Shown here one piece after another: positions 12,147 through 24,652 of a DNA stretch of 64,000 nt. The stretch is taken from the NCBI GenBank assembly GCA_006538405.1, contig BJKQ01000011.1, forward strand, positions 1,365,501 through 1,429,500. The letters are read 5' to 3'. The first letter of the stretch is position 1; each line of letters starts with the position of its first letter. The translations under genes and the position numbers were made by a program. A model generated the notes under the pieces. That model saw nothing but the letters and a program-made list of their open reading frames with translations, was not told the DNA's origin and ran no database searches. This stretch comes from Hansfordia pulvinata (Eukaryota > Ascomycota > Sordariomycetes > Xylariales).

Positions 12147-15100
12147 GTTTAGAGACGTTTACTTTGCACGAAGATGGAAGTTGGTCGACGACGGATCAAT
12201 ATCGAGGTGGACGAAGTGGGTGACTAGAGCTGGAGCTATCGACTGGCTATATGTATGCTGATCTGCCGAGCTATACGGGCGCGTTCGTTGCGAAAGAGCC
12301 GGAGGGATTGGCAGGAGCTCACTCATCAACTTGATGGTAGAAACAACAGTAACGATTTTTGGCCGGCGGGACACTCGAGGTTCGGGAGAAGTGGACCGCT
12401 GTCTTGGGCGAGTGAATCATCCGAAGCTTATATTCGGGCAAGGAGCGACAGAGATGTAGGGTGCGTCTGGGATGGCGCAAGACAGACGTAGCGGGCGGGC
12501 GGATGGCAACAGATACGGACTGCGGCGAGTGTCTAATGGTGAGAACAGACGGACCGAGGCCAGCGGTTGCAAGGTTCGAGTGGGCAGCAGCAGGTGGGTG
12601 TGAGGGTCAGCGAGGGAGAGGGAGAGAGACAGCCGGAGAGTGGGAGTGTTTGTTTGCGTGCGAGTGCGTGTGTGGGAGGCGAGGCTTGAGTCTAAGTAGT
12701 GGGCTGGGTATAAGAGGGCACGTGAGAGTGAACGGCTAGCTCCAAAGCCTGGACCAGCCAAGCGGGACCGGGTCGAGGTTGTCGGAGGGCGGGTGTGACG
12801 ATGCAGGTGGCAAGGGGGTTGTGGTTATACTCGTAGGTAGGCGGGCATCGCAGGCCGGCACCGGGTTGGCTGGTTGCTGCTAATGGTGTCGGGTGTAACA
12901 GAAGCAACCCACGCAAGCAGGGGGACCGGGCCGGTTGGGTGCCAGGGACGGTTGGTGGCTCATCAGGCAAGCGTGCTCGTAGATTGGCACGGGATGGGGT
13001 TTACTAAAAGAACAGTACATACCACGAGTACCGTATTCATGCGGTGGGGAGTTGTCCGTGGTCGAGCGGGATGGCAAAGAGGCGCACGGTAGGCCGGGCG
13101 GCTGGGCAGTCGGGCATTGTCGACAGCCATGACCCGCAGGCAGCGCCCCCGGGTGGGCGTGTGAGAGCTGAGAGGCAGGCGTGGCAGGGAGGCAGGCAAG
13201 TGGACGATGGCGGGTCCAGAATCGGCGGACACGATGATGATGCTGGGGTGGGCTTATCTTGGCGGGGTGGGCGTGGCTTGGCTTGGACGGAGCTGGGCGA
13301 CAGATTGGGGAGGGGTGCGGCTTGTGACGATGCTCACTGGGAGGGTGGATGGACGGTCATCAAGACCGCGAGCACACCCTGAACTCAGTACGAGTATCAG
13401 TCAACCCTCCGTGGGCATCGATCACATCCATTACGGCCAGCCCCTACGAGTTGTACAGGGCCCGCCTATCGCAGTGGGTCAGCAGCCCAGCGCAGTGGAG
13501 GGGCACCGGCGCAGGCAGATCTGGGGGGGGCCACGGGGGGTGGAGAGCACTACGACGCAGCCGATGAGGTGAGGGGCAGCCCTCCAGGGCTGTACGAGTA
13601 CTCGCACGAGACGTACTCGGCGGACTACGAGTAGGTGGGGCTCTTGGGTAGGGGCCAGCACCTCATCCGTCCTTCCCCCGTGCTTGTACGACTATCCCCT
13701 GTGAGGCATCGCAGCCCAGGCCGGCCTTCCGCAGCGCCAGCCTACCTTCTACTCGTACATCCGTACGTTGCCATGCGACTACAACTCGAGGGCGTCTTAT
13801 CACATCTACTGGCTCACATACCTACGAGTACTCAATTGCTTACCCAAGACCGAAGGCTGCGTCGTACGACATAATTAAGAGAGAGGTCACCGCCGCCTCC
13901 GACCACATGCATCCCCGAGAGGCACATTCGAGAACTCCACTCGTACCAATGTTGGGCCGACGAAAGACACCGCCGCCCTTCTAGCGCGCTGTCCCATCTG
14001 GATAGCCTTCGAATCTACAACGGTCTTGCTTGCAGCTCGAACTAGGTAGGTACCTAACCTGCGGACCCGTTACCTACATGTATATCCTCCTACCGGACCT
14101 TGCCTACCCCTCGTACAACCTTGAAGTCGCCTACCTACTTGTACTTGCCCGCCTACGTCCGTGCCGTCTTGCTTGCGAGTACTGGTACCAGGTCCAGAGC
14201 TCATGCTTACTTATGCTTTAGTCTGCCTGTCATCCAGCATTTAACGACCCGTCGGTGACGTGTAGACAGAGGATGGTCTCAACAGCAGCAGCCGGGCGGC
14301 AGCGGCGACGGCGGCGGCGACGACGACCACAGCAACATCAACAGCAGCCAGGTTACTCAGTCGCCACAAGTACTCGTACATACCCGCGCGCCGCGGCCGA
14401 CTCCGCTGTCACGACGACCCATAAACGCATTGGTTAGACAGCTCCGACTGGCACAGCACAGCACCCCGGCAATCCGACCCTGGTGGGTTCCACGCGTCGC
14501 CCGTCACGGAATCCGGTTTCCTGCGTTGAAACATGGCCTGCTGAGCGACGTGTCCCAACTAGATGCGCGCACAGGAGCCAAGGCAAAGAAAACCCGGCTT
14601 CAAACTGGTGAGCACAATCATGCATCCCCGTACAACCGGCACCGCTTCCAGCAGGCTACCAGCTTATGAGTAGTGTCTATCTAGCGTCTGTCACTACTGG
14701 TACGCGTACACGCCGCCCGCCCCGTAAGCACACGATAACCAGGCCCCTTCGATGGACCCTTCGACCCCTCACGCCCAGCCGCCCGCCCGCGGGCCCGGCC
14801 TGACTTGGATCCTCGCAGTGGCGAGTAGCCTGCGACGCTTATTTCTTCTGCCAGCGCCCTGGCGTGTGCTCGTATCCGTTCGTACGACTACGGGTGTTTG
14901 ATAGGCGCACGCGCTGGCCTCGCCAACCCCTCCAAGTCTGCTGGAAATATCAGAGCGGTTCCTGGCTGGGGTGAGGAAGTGGGGGAGGGAGACGGCGCGG
15001 TCATAAGCGCGCGGAGATCGCTGTTGCATGACCTCACGCCCGTCTCCCTAACCAGGTGAATCGTCGATTTAACAGAGTAGACAATGGGGCAATGTGGTTC

Positions 15101-16780
15101 TCCCCACGCGATACCCGCAGGGAAGGGTGGTCGGCACGCTTCAAGATGGGCTTCTTCTGGGACCAGAGGAGTTGCCCGAGATCCACGCTCCGCCCTCCCC
15201 AACACGCACTTCGCATCGGGAGCCACGGAGCAGATACTCGTACAGGTGGTCGTAGAAGGACCTGCATTTGCCGGTGGCGTTTCCCGCAGCTCTGGCGGCG
15301 GGCGGCCGGTTGGCTTTCAGGGGCAACTGGCCTTGGCGCAGGCCCAGCCCGGCCACCCTCTTCCCAAGGCGTTACCGAGCCTCACGATGCTCGGCCGCCC
15401 ACAGGCTCGAATGCTCGCAGCAAGTCGGAGCAGTGTGTCCCGAGCGGTACTACGGAAGGCGTGCGCGCGGGGGGAGGGGCTGGACTCGGCGCCCTCGCGG
15501 GCCTTTCTTACCCGCTACCCATTGCGTGCACTTGCAGCTGCGGTCGAACAAGACGGGCTTCGTGTGGCCCGACTCCGGAGTCCGAGGTGGCTGTCGGCGC
15601 GCAAGACGTAACTTGGAATAGGCAACGACACGAGTATAGCGGCGCGTACGAGTATGGCTGCTCGTGTGCGCGCAGAAAGGGACAGGCATAAGTTGGTCTG
15701 TGTTTCTTGACCGGAATGTGGAAAGGAGAATGGGAGAAAGGTCTGATCAACGATGCGATCTCGACCGTACAGAAGTGGACGGGTCCTTGCATTCCACCCT
15801 TTTGCATTTCCTTGTTTCCTTGGCCGAGTTCTTGTCTATCCCGACTTGCCGGCCGGGCCCACCGATCCAGCGGGACCCCTCTTTGAAGCCCCCGCCCCAG
15901 GCTTGCTGCTGCCTCTTGCTGCGACGTCGATCCGAGCTTACCAAGATCGTGAGGTTTCCGCCGTGCCCAGCTGCTCCGTACGAGTACGCATACGTCAAAC
16001 GCTGGCCCGCATCGGGATCGCCGTGTCTGCCTTACTTGGCTTTACAAAGAAGCTTTCATGCGCCTCGGGCTCGGTGTCTGAACGAGCGGCTAAGGTGGAA
16101 AAGCCGCGGTGAAGAAAGAAAGAAGAGCGGGTCTGGGTATTGGAACAGTTCGTGAAATTCGCGGTCCTCAGCGACGTAACCCTGTTTGCTGAAAGGCAGC
16201 TTTTCATACCAGCAGGCACTCGTAAAGCAAGAGAATACCCCTGTGGCTGGTCCTGCGAGCGATCCACCTAAGTCGTCATCTTCGTCGTCGTTACCTGCCA
16301 GCCCCGTCTATGCAAGGCCCTGCTGCCAAAGACCGGATATAAACGAGTGTCTTTCACAATATCTCCAACGTTTATTCCCATTCGCACCCTGTGTCGTTCG
16401 CACACAGTTTAGCCCTCCTCGTCGCCTGCCCCGAGTCCCTCGGGCGCGGGATAGCGCTGAAGGTGTTGGGACGGGAGGGGAAAGGAGGAAAGCATCGCCC
16501 TCGAGGGGTGTGGCCCCCCGAGAAAGAAAAAGCAAAGACAAGAAGAAAAAGACGCCACGGCTCTCAAAAGCAAGAAAACAAATCCAAGTCGTAAACCCCA
16601 TCAGCCATGTGCCAATCCCAGATCAAAAGCCAAAAGCCCAAACACAAGGAGAGAGGAACCAAGAGCGCACCCGCAAGCCCGTAGCATCTTCGCGTGTCTA
16701 TAAGTCAAGTAGGTATGTACAAGGTCGAAGGGTGCGAGGGCGAGGAGAGGGGGTGACGGAGAGAGGCTTTTTGCCCTCTC
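12147..16780. other. 4.6 kb gene-poor region with TACGAGTA-type words
   Basis: This lies upstream of the gene at 11149–12146 and downstream of the membrane-protein gene. The ORFs are overlapping, Arg/Pro/Gly-rich and unsupported. It contains ten copies of TACGAGTA or its complement between 12828 and 15986, plus many TACCTACC and GTAGGTA words around 14040–14200. I see no transposase, reverse transcriptase or tRNA. Confidence 0.6.
12828..15986. repeat. Cluster of dispersed TACGAGTA / TACTCGTA words
   Basis: Copies begin at 12828, 13389, 13593, 13626, 13750, 13823, 14371, 15235, 15647 and 15979. By composition less than one would be expected in 3.2 kb. Five lie within 13389–13830, and the stretch 13593–13633 has two full copies flanking related CTCG/CGAG half-words. 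The function is unknown; binding site, recombination scar or drift product are all possible. Confidence 0.85.
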
Positions 16781-17668
16781 TCACCACAGGCGGCGCTGGT
16801 AGTACACGGGCTCGTCGCCCTGCGACAGGCGCTGGATCTCGCCGCGGATGCGCCGCCGCCGCTCCGCCGTCGTCAGCACCGTGCCCTGGTCGATTTCCTT
16901 TTGCGTCCGGAGCGTGTCTGCTGGTCTGTCGTTGTTGCTGTTGCTGTTTTTGTCTCTGCTTTCGCTGGCGCTGGTTTCATCCTTGTTGCTCGTTTCACCA
17001 CCCTCAGCTTCGCCGTCCCCGCCGTCCAGCGGCTTCTGCTGCTGCTGCTGCTCCGGCACCAATATGCCGGGAGCCTCCTCGCGCGCCGAGGGGCGGATCT
17101 CCAGCACCGCCTGCGCGTGCTTTCCCCCGTTCCTCGTGCCGGCGCCCTGAGCCGGGTCGTACGTCTCGTCTCGCTCGTCGTTGCTCAGCAGCAGCAGTCC
17201 GTCTGGAGGATTGGATCCGCCGCCGCTGCCGCCGCCGCCACTGCCGTCGTCTGGCTCGACGTCGATCACCGTCCCGTCCTCCAGCTCGGTCGTGGCCTTC
17301 TTGAACCGGTCGGGCAGGTAGACGCGGGGCGTGGGGCGGGGCGCCATCTGCTGGGTGACGGCGGCGCGCAGCTTGCCGAGGGTGCGCTGCTGGATCGCGT
17401 AGCCGCTGAGGAAGAGAGCCAGCGTGAAGAGGAGCACTGCCGAGAGGGGTGACGGTGGGTGGTCAGTCCAATGTTTCCTTGTCTGCTCTCGGGCCTTCTC
17501 CCCCCCCCCCCCCCTCTTCTTCTTCTCCTTCATCTTCAATTTGCGCACGCGCAGGGCTTGGGGTCGGAAAATGTGGGTGGATTGTGTAGGTCAGGCGCGA
17601 AACTAACCTATTCCTGACGACAGCAGGACGGACACCTGCGACGGCGTCAGGAGTATCTTGGATTTCAT
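16781..17668 (-). CDS. Single-pass membrane protein, fungal-specific, unknown function
   Basis: Two exons, 17668–17608 and 17436–16781, give 238 residues. The N-terminus MKSKILLTPSQVSVLLSSG leads across the intron into VLLFTLALFLSGYAIQQ, a clear membrane anchor at about residues 13–38. The rest is soluble, disordered and acidic, with Gly/Ser and Gln runs. The last 40 residues are basic, RRRIRGEIQRLSQGDEPVYY then QRRLW, and look conserved. The layout (short N-terminal anchor, variable middle, basic tail) suggests a small organelle-membrane protein, but that is inference. The intron has a GTTAGT donor and a CGGCAG acceptor (phase 1) and contains a 14-base C run. An in-frame upstream extension exists, but the ATG at 17668 fits best. 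Confidence 0.72.
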
Positions 17669-20182
17669 CTCGGGCGCGTGCTCAGTCGGCTCCGGAGGCT
17701 GGACTTTGGTCAGGGAGTGAATGGCGAAGCGAGTGCGTGCGTGCGGTCGCAAGGAGCTGAAATAATGGCCCTTCACGCGAGGCAGACGAGAGAGGCGATG
17801 TGGTGGTAGCGGTGGTGGAGGGAGTGGGCGGAAGCTAGCAAAGATTGTCTGTGGGTGTCGGGGCCCTCGAGGCACATGTCGGTAGACGTTGAAGCGACTG
17901 GAGGGGTTCGCGATCGACAGGCGAGAGGGAAGGTCCAGAGGCACCGGGCCGTAGCGAGGTTATGAGCTGGCTGGCTCGGTGGGTGGCTGTGGCGCTGCTG
18001 AAGCTGCCGCGTTCGGTGGCGGCGCATAGACGCTATCTGTTGGCCCGGCAACCGGGGCCCCGCCCAACGGTCGGCCGCCCGGCCGGCGCCGATCGGGCCA
18101 CCACGAGCGCCGAGCCGCCCACGCCCTGCCAATACCCGTACGCATGCGACCAAATGCTGGTAGTGACTCCGCCGCACCCGGCCGAGACCGATTCAGTTGG
18201 ACGAGACCTCTTCCTGCACCTGTGTGGGAGGAATTGAGGCGATGCCCGTCCTCCAGGTCGAACCATGTTGTTGACCATCTTGAGCGCCCACGTACTCGTA
18301 GTCGTCGGCAGGGCTGCCGGGCTTCTTGGAGGTTGCAGGCCCACACAGGATATCAATTGATCATGTCTGTCTCGGCCAAAGGTGATATGAGACCAGTTCA
18401 CTGTGGGAGCCAATCAATGTTCAATGTGGACAAGGCTTGCGGTCTGGCGATGATCTTCGAGGCCAAACCGCAACAGCAGGCAAGCGGCTAGGTAGTGACT
18501 CTGGTGACTGGTTTGCTTGGGGCTACCAGAACATCAGGCCCCAGTAAGCCGTTTCTTTGCGTCGACGACTGCCAATGTGAGGATAGGAGTTGTAGCAGCA
18601 GCAGCAACCGTGACGCGTTGGATGTTCTTAGATCCGTGATCCAAAATCGGTCAACAATTGACCCTCCGGCCATCACATATAATAATGGAGGTCGCTTAAA
18701 GTACGCACACGCATACAATCAAAGCCACTTTTCTCTAATGCCGATTAACTTCACACCAGTTCCTCGCCATGCTCGTACCGCAGAGTCTACCTAGGTTGTT
18801 AGAATTTTCCGGTACCGGAAGGTAACCTCTTCTCCCCTCCCTGAGAATATGAGGTACTTAACGTAGCCCCTTGCTTGTTTGGCAAAATCCACCGTCCAAG
18901 TTGAAACTTGGCCCTGGCTCCCAGCCCTGCTGACAGACCTCTAGGAGCCAGTCATAAGGACGTAGGGCCCGGGTCAGTGCTTATGTCCGTGGTAGTGGTT
19001 TTCTCCGCATTTCGTAGCGCTCGTATACGATTATACGAGTATACGAGCAACCCATGGTTGTACGGAGTAAGAGGCACAGAGGTGAGAGGCTATGTGATCT
19101 GAGCCCATAATAACGACATTAACTTAGTCCTTGTACGCCCATGATTCATGCGCTCGTCCAGAAAGTGACGGGGATCCAGAACCTGTCGCGTCCGGGGTAA
19201 TACCCACCCAGATACGAGGAATCGTATATCAATCCGGGGCAAGGCATTGAACATTGGAACCGGACCTCGAGACACAGGGCTCTGACCACTGCGAGAAAGG
19301 TACGTCCCAGGGTGCGGTGCCCTTTTACTTAGGTGAGTACCTATCTACAACCTTCCATCTGCACAGCCCGACGTATAGGCAACTTGAGGGGACGAGCCAG
19401 GTGCGTACGAGAAACGTAGATGTGGTATTCCGCTCCAGGGCAGCAGCAGCAGCAGCAACACGGCAGCACTCTCAGCTCCGGTGAGCCCCACAAGCAAGGC
19501 CAGGAACGCGAGTGCGAGATACCGAAGAAGCCGCCGCCGCCGCCGCCCAGAGATGATGAGATGGACGAGTCTCGGATGCGCGGCCCCTCCGTCAGCCCGA
19601 CGGCGGGCGACTACTCGTACACCGTAGTAGGTATGCGTAGCAGAAAGTCGCCGAGGCCCAATCAGTAGCAGCGCCACGACTCGTGCGGTGCGGTGCACAG
19701 CCAACGTCAGCCCGCCGCTGTTCGTCGTTCGACTGTCGTCAAAAGTCATGACGTGACGTGACTGGACGTGACGTCGCTTCCGCTCCAGCTGTGCTGCCTG
19801 AGAGGTATTGTGGATGCACATATATGCAAGCTCCAGGGGGCTGTCCAGGCCACTTCAGGGGACTTTGGTAGCCACACACAGCCCTGTTCGTGCCTTCCAA
19901 CCATCGCCGGTCCCCCAATCTTGGAAGTTTCACAGGATACCTACCTACCTTACCTAGCACCTTAAGGCTGCCTGTACATGTACCGGCTAAGCTTCCCCCC
20001 CTTCCATCTCTCCCAAGGTCTCTTTACTTGATAAACCCTCTCTTCCGCCGGGTTCCCAGATTCACTTCCTCCTGATTTCTGGAGCTCTCGTTTCTCATTC
20101 AACCCCACATCCGTCTTTGTGCCCAGCCCAGTCCGGGCTCACTCGACAGTATCAAAGTGCCCATCTCCATCCACGCGGCACC
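17669..20182. other. 2.5 kb intergenic region with divergent promoters
   Basis: It lies between the starts of the minus-strand membrane-protein gene and the plus-strand fasciclin gene. The frames are short or Arg/Pro-rich and unsupported. TACGAGTA/TACTCGTA words occur at 18293, 19034 and 19612, and a TACGGAGTA at 19061. ACCTACCTACC-type repeats lie near 19940. Pyrimidine-rich leader sequence precedes the fasciclin start. Confidence 0.6.
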
Positions 20183-21589
20183 ATGAAGTACGCCACCCTC
20201 TTGCCATGGGCCGCCGCCGCCTCGGCCTTCGTAATCCCCAGCGAGTCCACCGCCGAACAGCTGGTTGTCAAAGCCAAGACGACCGTAACCGCCGCCGCCG
20301 AGGACCTCTTCGACCAGGGGTCCAGCAAGGTCAAAGAGTACATGTCCCAGCTCGACCTGAGCAGTTTCGACGTTGACCTTGAGATCGACGACTTCTTGTC
20401 TGACGGTGGTCGCCATGGCAAAAAGCCCGGCCGCGGGGACGCCACGGCAAGCACGGCAAGCACGGTCACACCACCAACCTCACCGCCTACGAGGCTATCA
20501 AGGCGTCGCCATACTCGACAAAGTTTGCCAAGTTCGTCGACGAGTTCCCGGACATTGTCGATGCTCTCAACAGCACAAAGCTCAACGTCACCGTCTTCGT
20601 CCCCACCGACAAGGCATTTGACAAGATCCCTGACCACCACAAGGACAAGGAGCCCGACCTCGACCTGATCAAGAAGGTCATCCAGTACCATATAGTCCCG
20701 GCTTACTACCCGGCCGGCCGCGTCCTGGCTTCTTCCACCCTGCCCACGGCCCTCAAAGAGGACGCTCTCAACGGCAACCCGCAGAGGCTGCGGGCCAGCG
20801 TTGGCCTGTTTGGCGTCCGCCTCAACTTCTACAGCAAGGTCGTCGCCATCAACATAGTAAGTGCATTGCCCTAAAAACAGCCTTCCCTCGGCTCGGGAGG
20901 CTGATACTTGATCTGCCTACTAAAACTCTCCGCAGGGAACAACCAACGGTGTTCTGCATGCTGTGGACAGTATCTTGATCCCTCCCCCGGACGTCAAGAC
21001 GCTCGTATCGCTGTTCCCCCAGAAGTTCTCGCAGCTGCTCCTGGCCGGTGAGAAGACAGGGCTCTCGGACGAAGAGTACAGCCTCAAGGGCCTGACCTTC
21101 TTCGCCCCGACCAATTGGGCCTTCACCAAGCTGGGCCCGCGTGCCAACGCCTTCCTCTTCAACACCGAAAAGGGCGCCAAGTACCTCAAGGCCCTCATCC
21201 TCTACCACACCGTCGTCGATGAGACGCTATACTCGGACGCCTACTACAGCGGCCACAGCAAGGACAAGGACGGCGAGGGAGGCGACGACGCTTCTGCCGC
21301 GACTGGGTCGCAGCGCCATATCGACCTGCCCACAGCTCTTGACGGCAAGCATCTCAGCGTTGACATCGCCCGCTACTTTGGCTTCGTTACCATCAAGGTC
21401 AACGGCTTCACCAAGGTCACCATCCAGGACGGCGTTGCCCGCGACGGCGTTGTCCACGCCATCGACTCGGTCCTCATCCCCCCGCATGAGCACAAGGGTT
21501 TCTGGTCCGAGGAACAGGGGGCTATCGAGGTCGATGACCTCATGGAACGCCTCGAGCCGTTCGTCGAGGGCGGCCAGGTCGACCTGTAA
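20183..21589 (+). CDS. Secreted protein with two fasciclin (FAS1) domains; one apparent frame break
   Basis: Two exons, 20183–20856 and 20936–21589. The N-terminus MKYATLLPWAAAASAFVIPS is a typical signal peptide. Two FAS1 repeats follow. The first has the H1-type box VTVFVPTDKAFDKIP and the H2-type box GTTNGVLHAVDSILIPP. The second has LTFFAPTNWAFTKLG and DGVVHAIDSVLIPP. FAS1 proteins are extracellular or wall-associated adhesion-type proteins; I see no GPI signal at the C-terminus (GGQVDL). The intron (GTAAGT/CGCAG) is phase 0 only if one base is added upstream. The frame that starts at the ATG runs into HGKKPGRG, whereas the His/Gly/Lys repeat leading to the first FAS1 domain is read from another frame. 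One missing base in 20415–20445 would restore about 442 residues. Confidence 0.85.
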
Positions 21590-22591
21590 ACGTCCGGTGT
21601 ACCGGTCGAGTAAACCTCCTTGCACAAAGGAGCCTCTCACGACCGCGGAGAGGCACAAAGCTTTCTTCGCTGCGCACACTAATTACGGTTGAGACGATGA
21701 ACCATGACGACGATACAAGAAGTGAGGCCCTTGCGGAAACAAGTCAATCTTTTGGCACCGGGGGTGAAGTCTGCGGGGCTTGTACCAGGCGTGGGCATTA
21801 CTGTAGAATGGAACATGACTGATATTATGAGCAAATGAGAAAATTATGTTGGCGATTCGTGTGTTGGACTTGCATCTAGTAACGCACAAAGCCATTCGTG
21901 ATCTGTACTGCGGTTCGAGCATCACTTTCCTTTTCAGATGCGAATAGGATGTGGTTTCCCTTACCTAGTATACAGGCCATGTCGCCCTCCGATTAACACC
22001 ATATCTGCCTCATGAACAATATGCGGGCGCAGGCTGTTTGCTCACTACTGGAGCCTGTGAGAAGAGGATGTCCTCCACAACTTGCTACGCGACCTGATGC
22101 TGTGGACATGTCACGTGGCTCGTACTGCTATATCTTCGCAAAAAAATCAGGGTATCAAGGTGAGATCTAGCACACGATGCGAAAACCGTGGGTTGATCTT
22201 CTGGACACCGGCTGTTATGTGTGTCCGTGCCGCCCAGTCTGACCTTCACTTGAGCTTCTCTCAGCGAAGATATCTACCAGCTACAATAACGGAAAAATTA
22301 TCTGCTCAGATACTTTCCGATCATGTCTACTTGCTGGCGAGACGACTCATCTTGCCCGCCTGTAAAGTCCAAAGCCGATCGTGTGTCTTCCTTTTAGAGT
22401 CAGATGCTTGCAGAACCGACTTCTGTCAGCTCTGATGAACGTGACTGTCCTGTCTCAGAGCGAAGCTGTAAACTGCCAGACTCTGAGGCATCACAGAGAG
22501 CAAAACCAGTTGCCACTCTTCGGGGGAGAAAGCGCAGGCCCTCTGCCCCCTTTTCTTCTGCCAAAGCCCCCTCCTCCTCGAAATCATCCCT
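21590..22591. other. Intergenic region between convergent genes, no gene seen
   Basis: It separates the end of the fasciclin gene from the end of the minus-strand Rad51-like gene. It is AT-richer than the neighbours around 21700–22350, consistent with 3' UTRs. Frames are short and unrecognised. Confidence 0.6.
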
Positions 22592-24652
22592 TCACACCCT
22601 CCGCCCCCCGAACCCACCCGCTAGCCGAACCGGGCCCCTGTCCCTACCAACCCTTGCACCCACTGCCCCGTGTCGCACGCGGTCCACGACGAGGTCCACC
22701 ACGGCAGCGCCCCCCTCGCCGACGTCGACAGCCGCCCACGCGCGCTCCCTGTTGAAGCGACGGCGTCGCCGTCGCTGCGGCAATGCTTCCGCTCCTCGAG
22801 CCGCCCCCTCAGCTTCGATCTCGACCTCGACCTCGGCCCCGCGCTCGTCGAGCAGCACCTCGACGACCCAAGCGTACTCCACGACCGCCGCCGCCGCCTG
22901 CTGCCTCGCAAGAGGCGGGGCGTACAGCGCGTCTGCGTCGGCGCGGGACCGCGGGACCCGCGTCGCCAGCAGGTGCAGGTCGAGCAGCTGCGCAAAGGTA
23001 GCGCCGAAGGCCGGCTTGATATTCTTATTCTTCTCATTGCCCTCCTGCTCTTGTGGATAGACGCTGCCAGTGCTCCGGCCGCTGCTATCAAAGACGGAGC
23101 GCAGCGTAGGGTCGAGAGGCCGTCTGCCGTTGCCGCCCCCGCCAGCGTGCGTTTCCGCCGCATGGTTAGGCGGTGAGCCGCGCTCGGCGGGCCGCTGCCC
23201 CGGCGCCGTGGTCGAAGACGAAGAAGAGGAGGAGGAGGAAGTCCCGTTGAGGAGAAGGACCAGGGCGCCCGAAGACCGGGCCGCGTGCCGCAGGCGGGCC
23301 GACAGGAGGCGCAGCAGGGCGTGGGCGGCGGCGCGCTCGCGGCGTGCGAAGAGCGCCTTGGCCAGGTCCGTGAAGTGCGTGACCAGGATCACGTCGGGGA
23401 GGCGTGGCGGTTGCCACGGTTCGTCGTCGTCGCTGTTGCCATCATGGTGGCGCTGCTGGTTTCGGGGTTACTCGTTGAGGGGGAATGGGGATTTGGTGGT
23501 GGCGAGGCTGGTTTCTGCTGCGGGCTTGCGCGAGGGGGGTGGTTGTTGTTTTCGTCTCGGTGGGAAGACGGAATTGGCTCGCCGTCTCCAGCGCTGGCGC
23601 CGGGTCGAAAAGGGGCGGAGAATGGCGCAGATGGACTTGTATGCTCGGACGCGGGGGCGGGAGCGGTGTCGTCAACTGCCGGGGGCGTCGGGGACGGTGC
23701 CGATGTCAGGTCCGATGGTCCAGGCGACGGCGAGAGGTCTCCCTCGTCCTCGCTATCCAAAATCTCGGTCCTCTTCCCGGGGGCAGCGGCAGCGCTTGTT
23801 GACGTGACAGGGGGCCTGGTGATGTGTCCTCGCCATTTCCCTTCTCCTCATGGCCGTCGCCCATAGTAACCTCCGCACCGCCCGCCACTGTGGCAGGCTC
23901 CGGGGATGGCGAGGCATCGCGCTGTCGTGTCGTTGCCGCCGGGGGAGGGTGAGAAGAAGGCGCGGTCTCGAGCTCGCCGAGGACCTCCCACAAACCCTCG
24001 ATGTCGAAGACGCGCGAGACGGAGACGCGCTCGAGGCAGCCCCGGACGCGAGCCTCCACTTTCGTGGTGTCTGGGCCGGGGCCGGGCCCGACCCCGTCGA
24101 ACCCGACCCCGTCCCGCAAGCTGTGCGCGCACCCGGGCGCGGACGACGTCGCGCAGGCGCGGCAGCAGAACTTGGTTGGTCTGCGTGGTGACGACGGCGG
24201 CCTTGGCCCGGTCGTCGTGCGCCAGGGTCTGCGCGACGGTCTGCAGGCCGAGCTGCGATGTGGCGTTAGTGTTTTCCGCTTTCTATAGGTATTTATGTGG
24301 CTGGATTGCTATAAAGGCGTAATCCCGGATCAGAGAGGTTTATCAGAAGAAGAACAAGACAAACGACTCACCAACAGCCCGAAGCCCTCCTCCTCGGCGC
24401 TCAACCCGGCGACCGTCCCGCGCTCGAGACCCGCACCCCGAGTGCCTGCGCGTCGATCTCGCAGCAACCGGTGCGCAGGGATGCGGGCGGCGGGGGACTC
24501 GAGCCTTGGTGATCATGACGACGCAGACGACGCTGTCCCTGCTCCTGTCCCAGCTTCTGCCGCCGCTGCCTGCGCTCCATCTCGAGGTGGTACAGCGTCT
24601 CGCCCGATGTCGGTGGTGGCACTTCCCCCTCGCCGCCATCTGCCGTGGGCAT
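22592..24652 (-). CDS. RecA/Rad51-like fungal protein with broken reading frame
   Basis: The order of recognisable blocks matches a fungal P-loop family related to RecA/Rad51. They are a start region ending TGCCEIDAQALG, LERGTVAGLSAEEEGFGLL, then after an intron (24253–24371) LGLQTVAQTLAHDDRAKAAVV, VRGCLERVSVSRVFDIEGLWE, an acidic/proline-rich linker, DVILVTHFTDLAKALF, DPTLRSVF, FGATFAQLLDLHLL and YAWVVEVLLDE. The order is right but the blocks lie in different frames. Changes fall near 24440, 24115, 23815 and 23465, mostly with the phase of one missing base. No canonical introns explain them. It is either a decayed gene or one hit by homopolymer base-calling loss. Role in recombination or repair is inferred only from the family resemblance, which is moderate; I did not find an unambiguous Walker A motif. 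The C-terminal boundary is uncertain. Confidence 0.5.

Noticed and set aside
19420..19668. 82-codon plus-strand frame with poly-Gln and poly-Pro
   Set aside because: Residue runs come from CAG and CCG repeats; no upstream promoter sign and no recognisable pattern.
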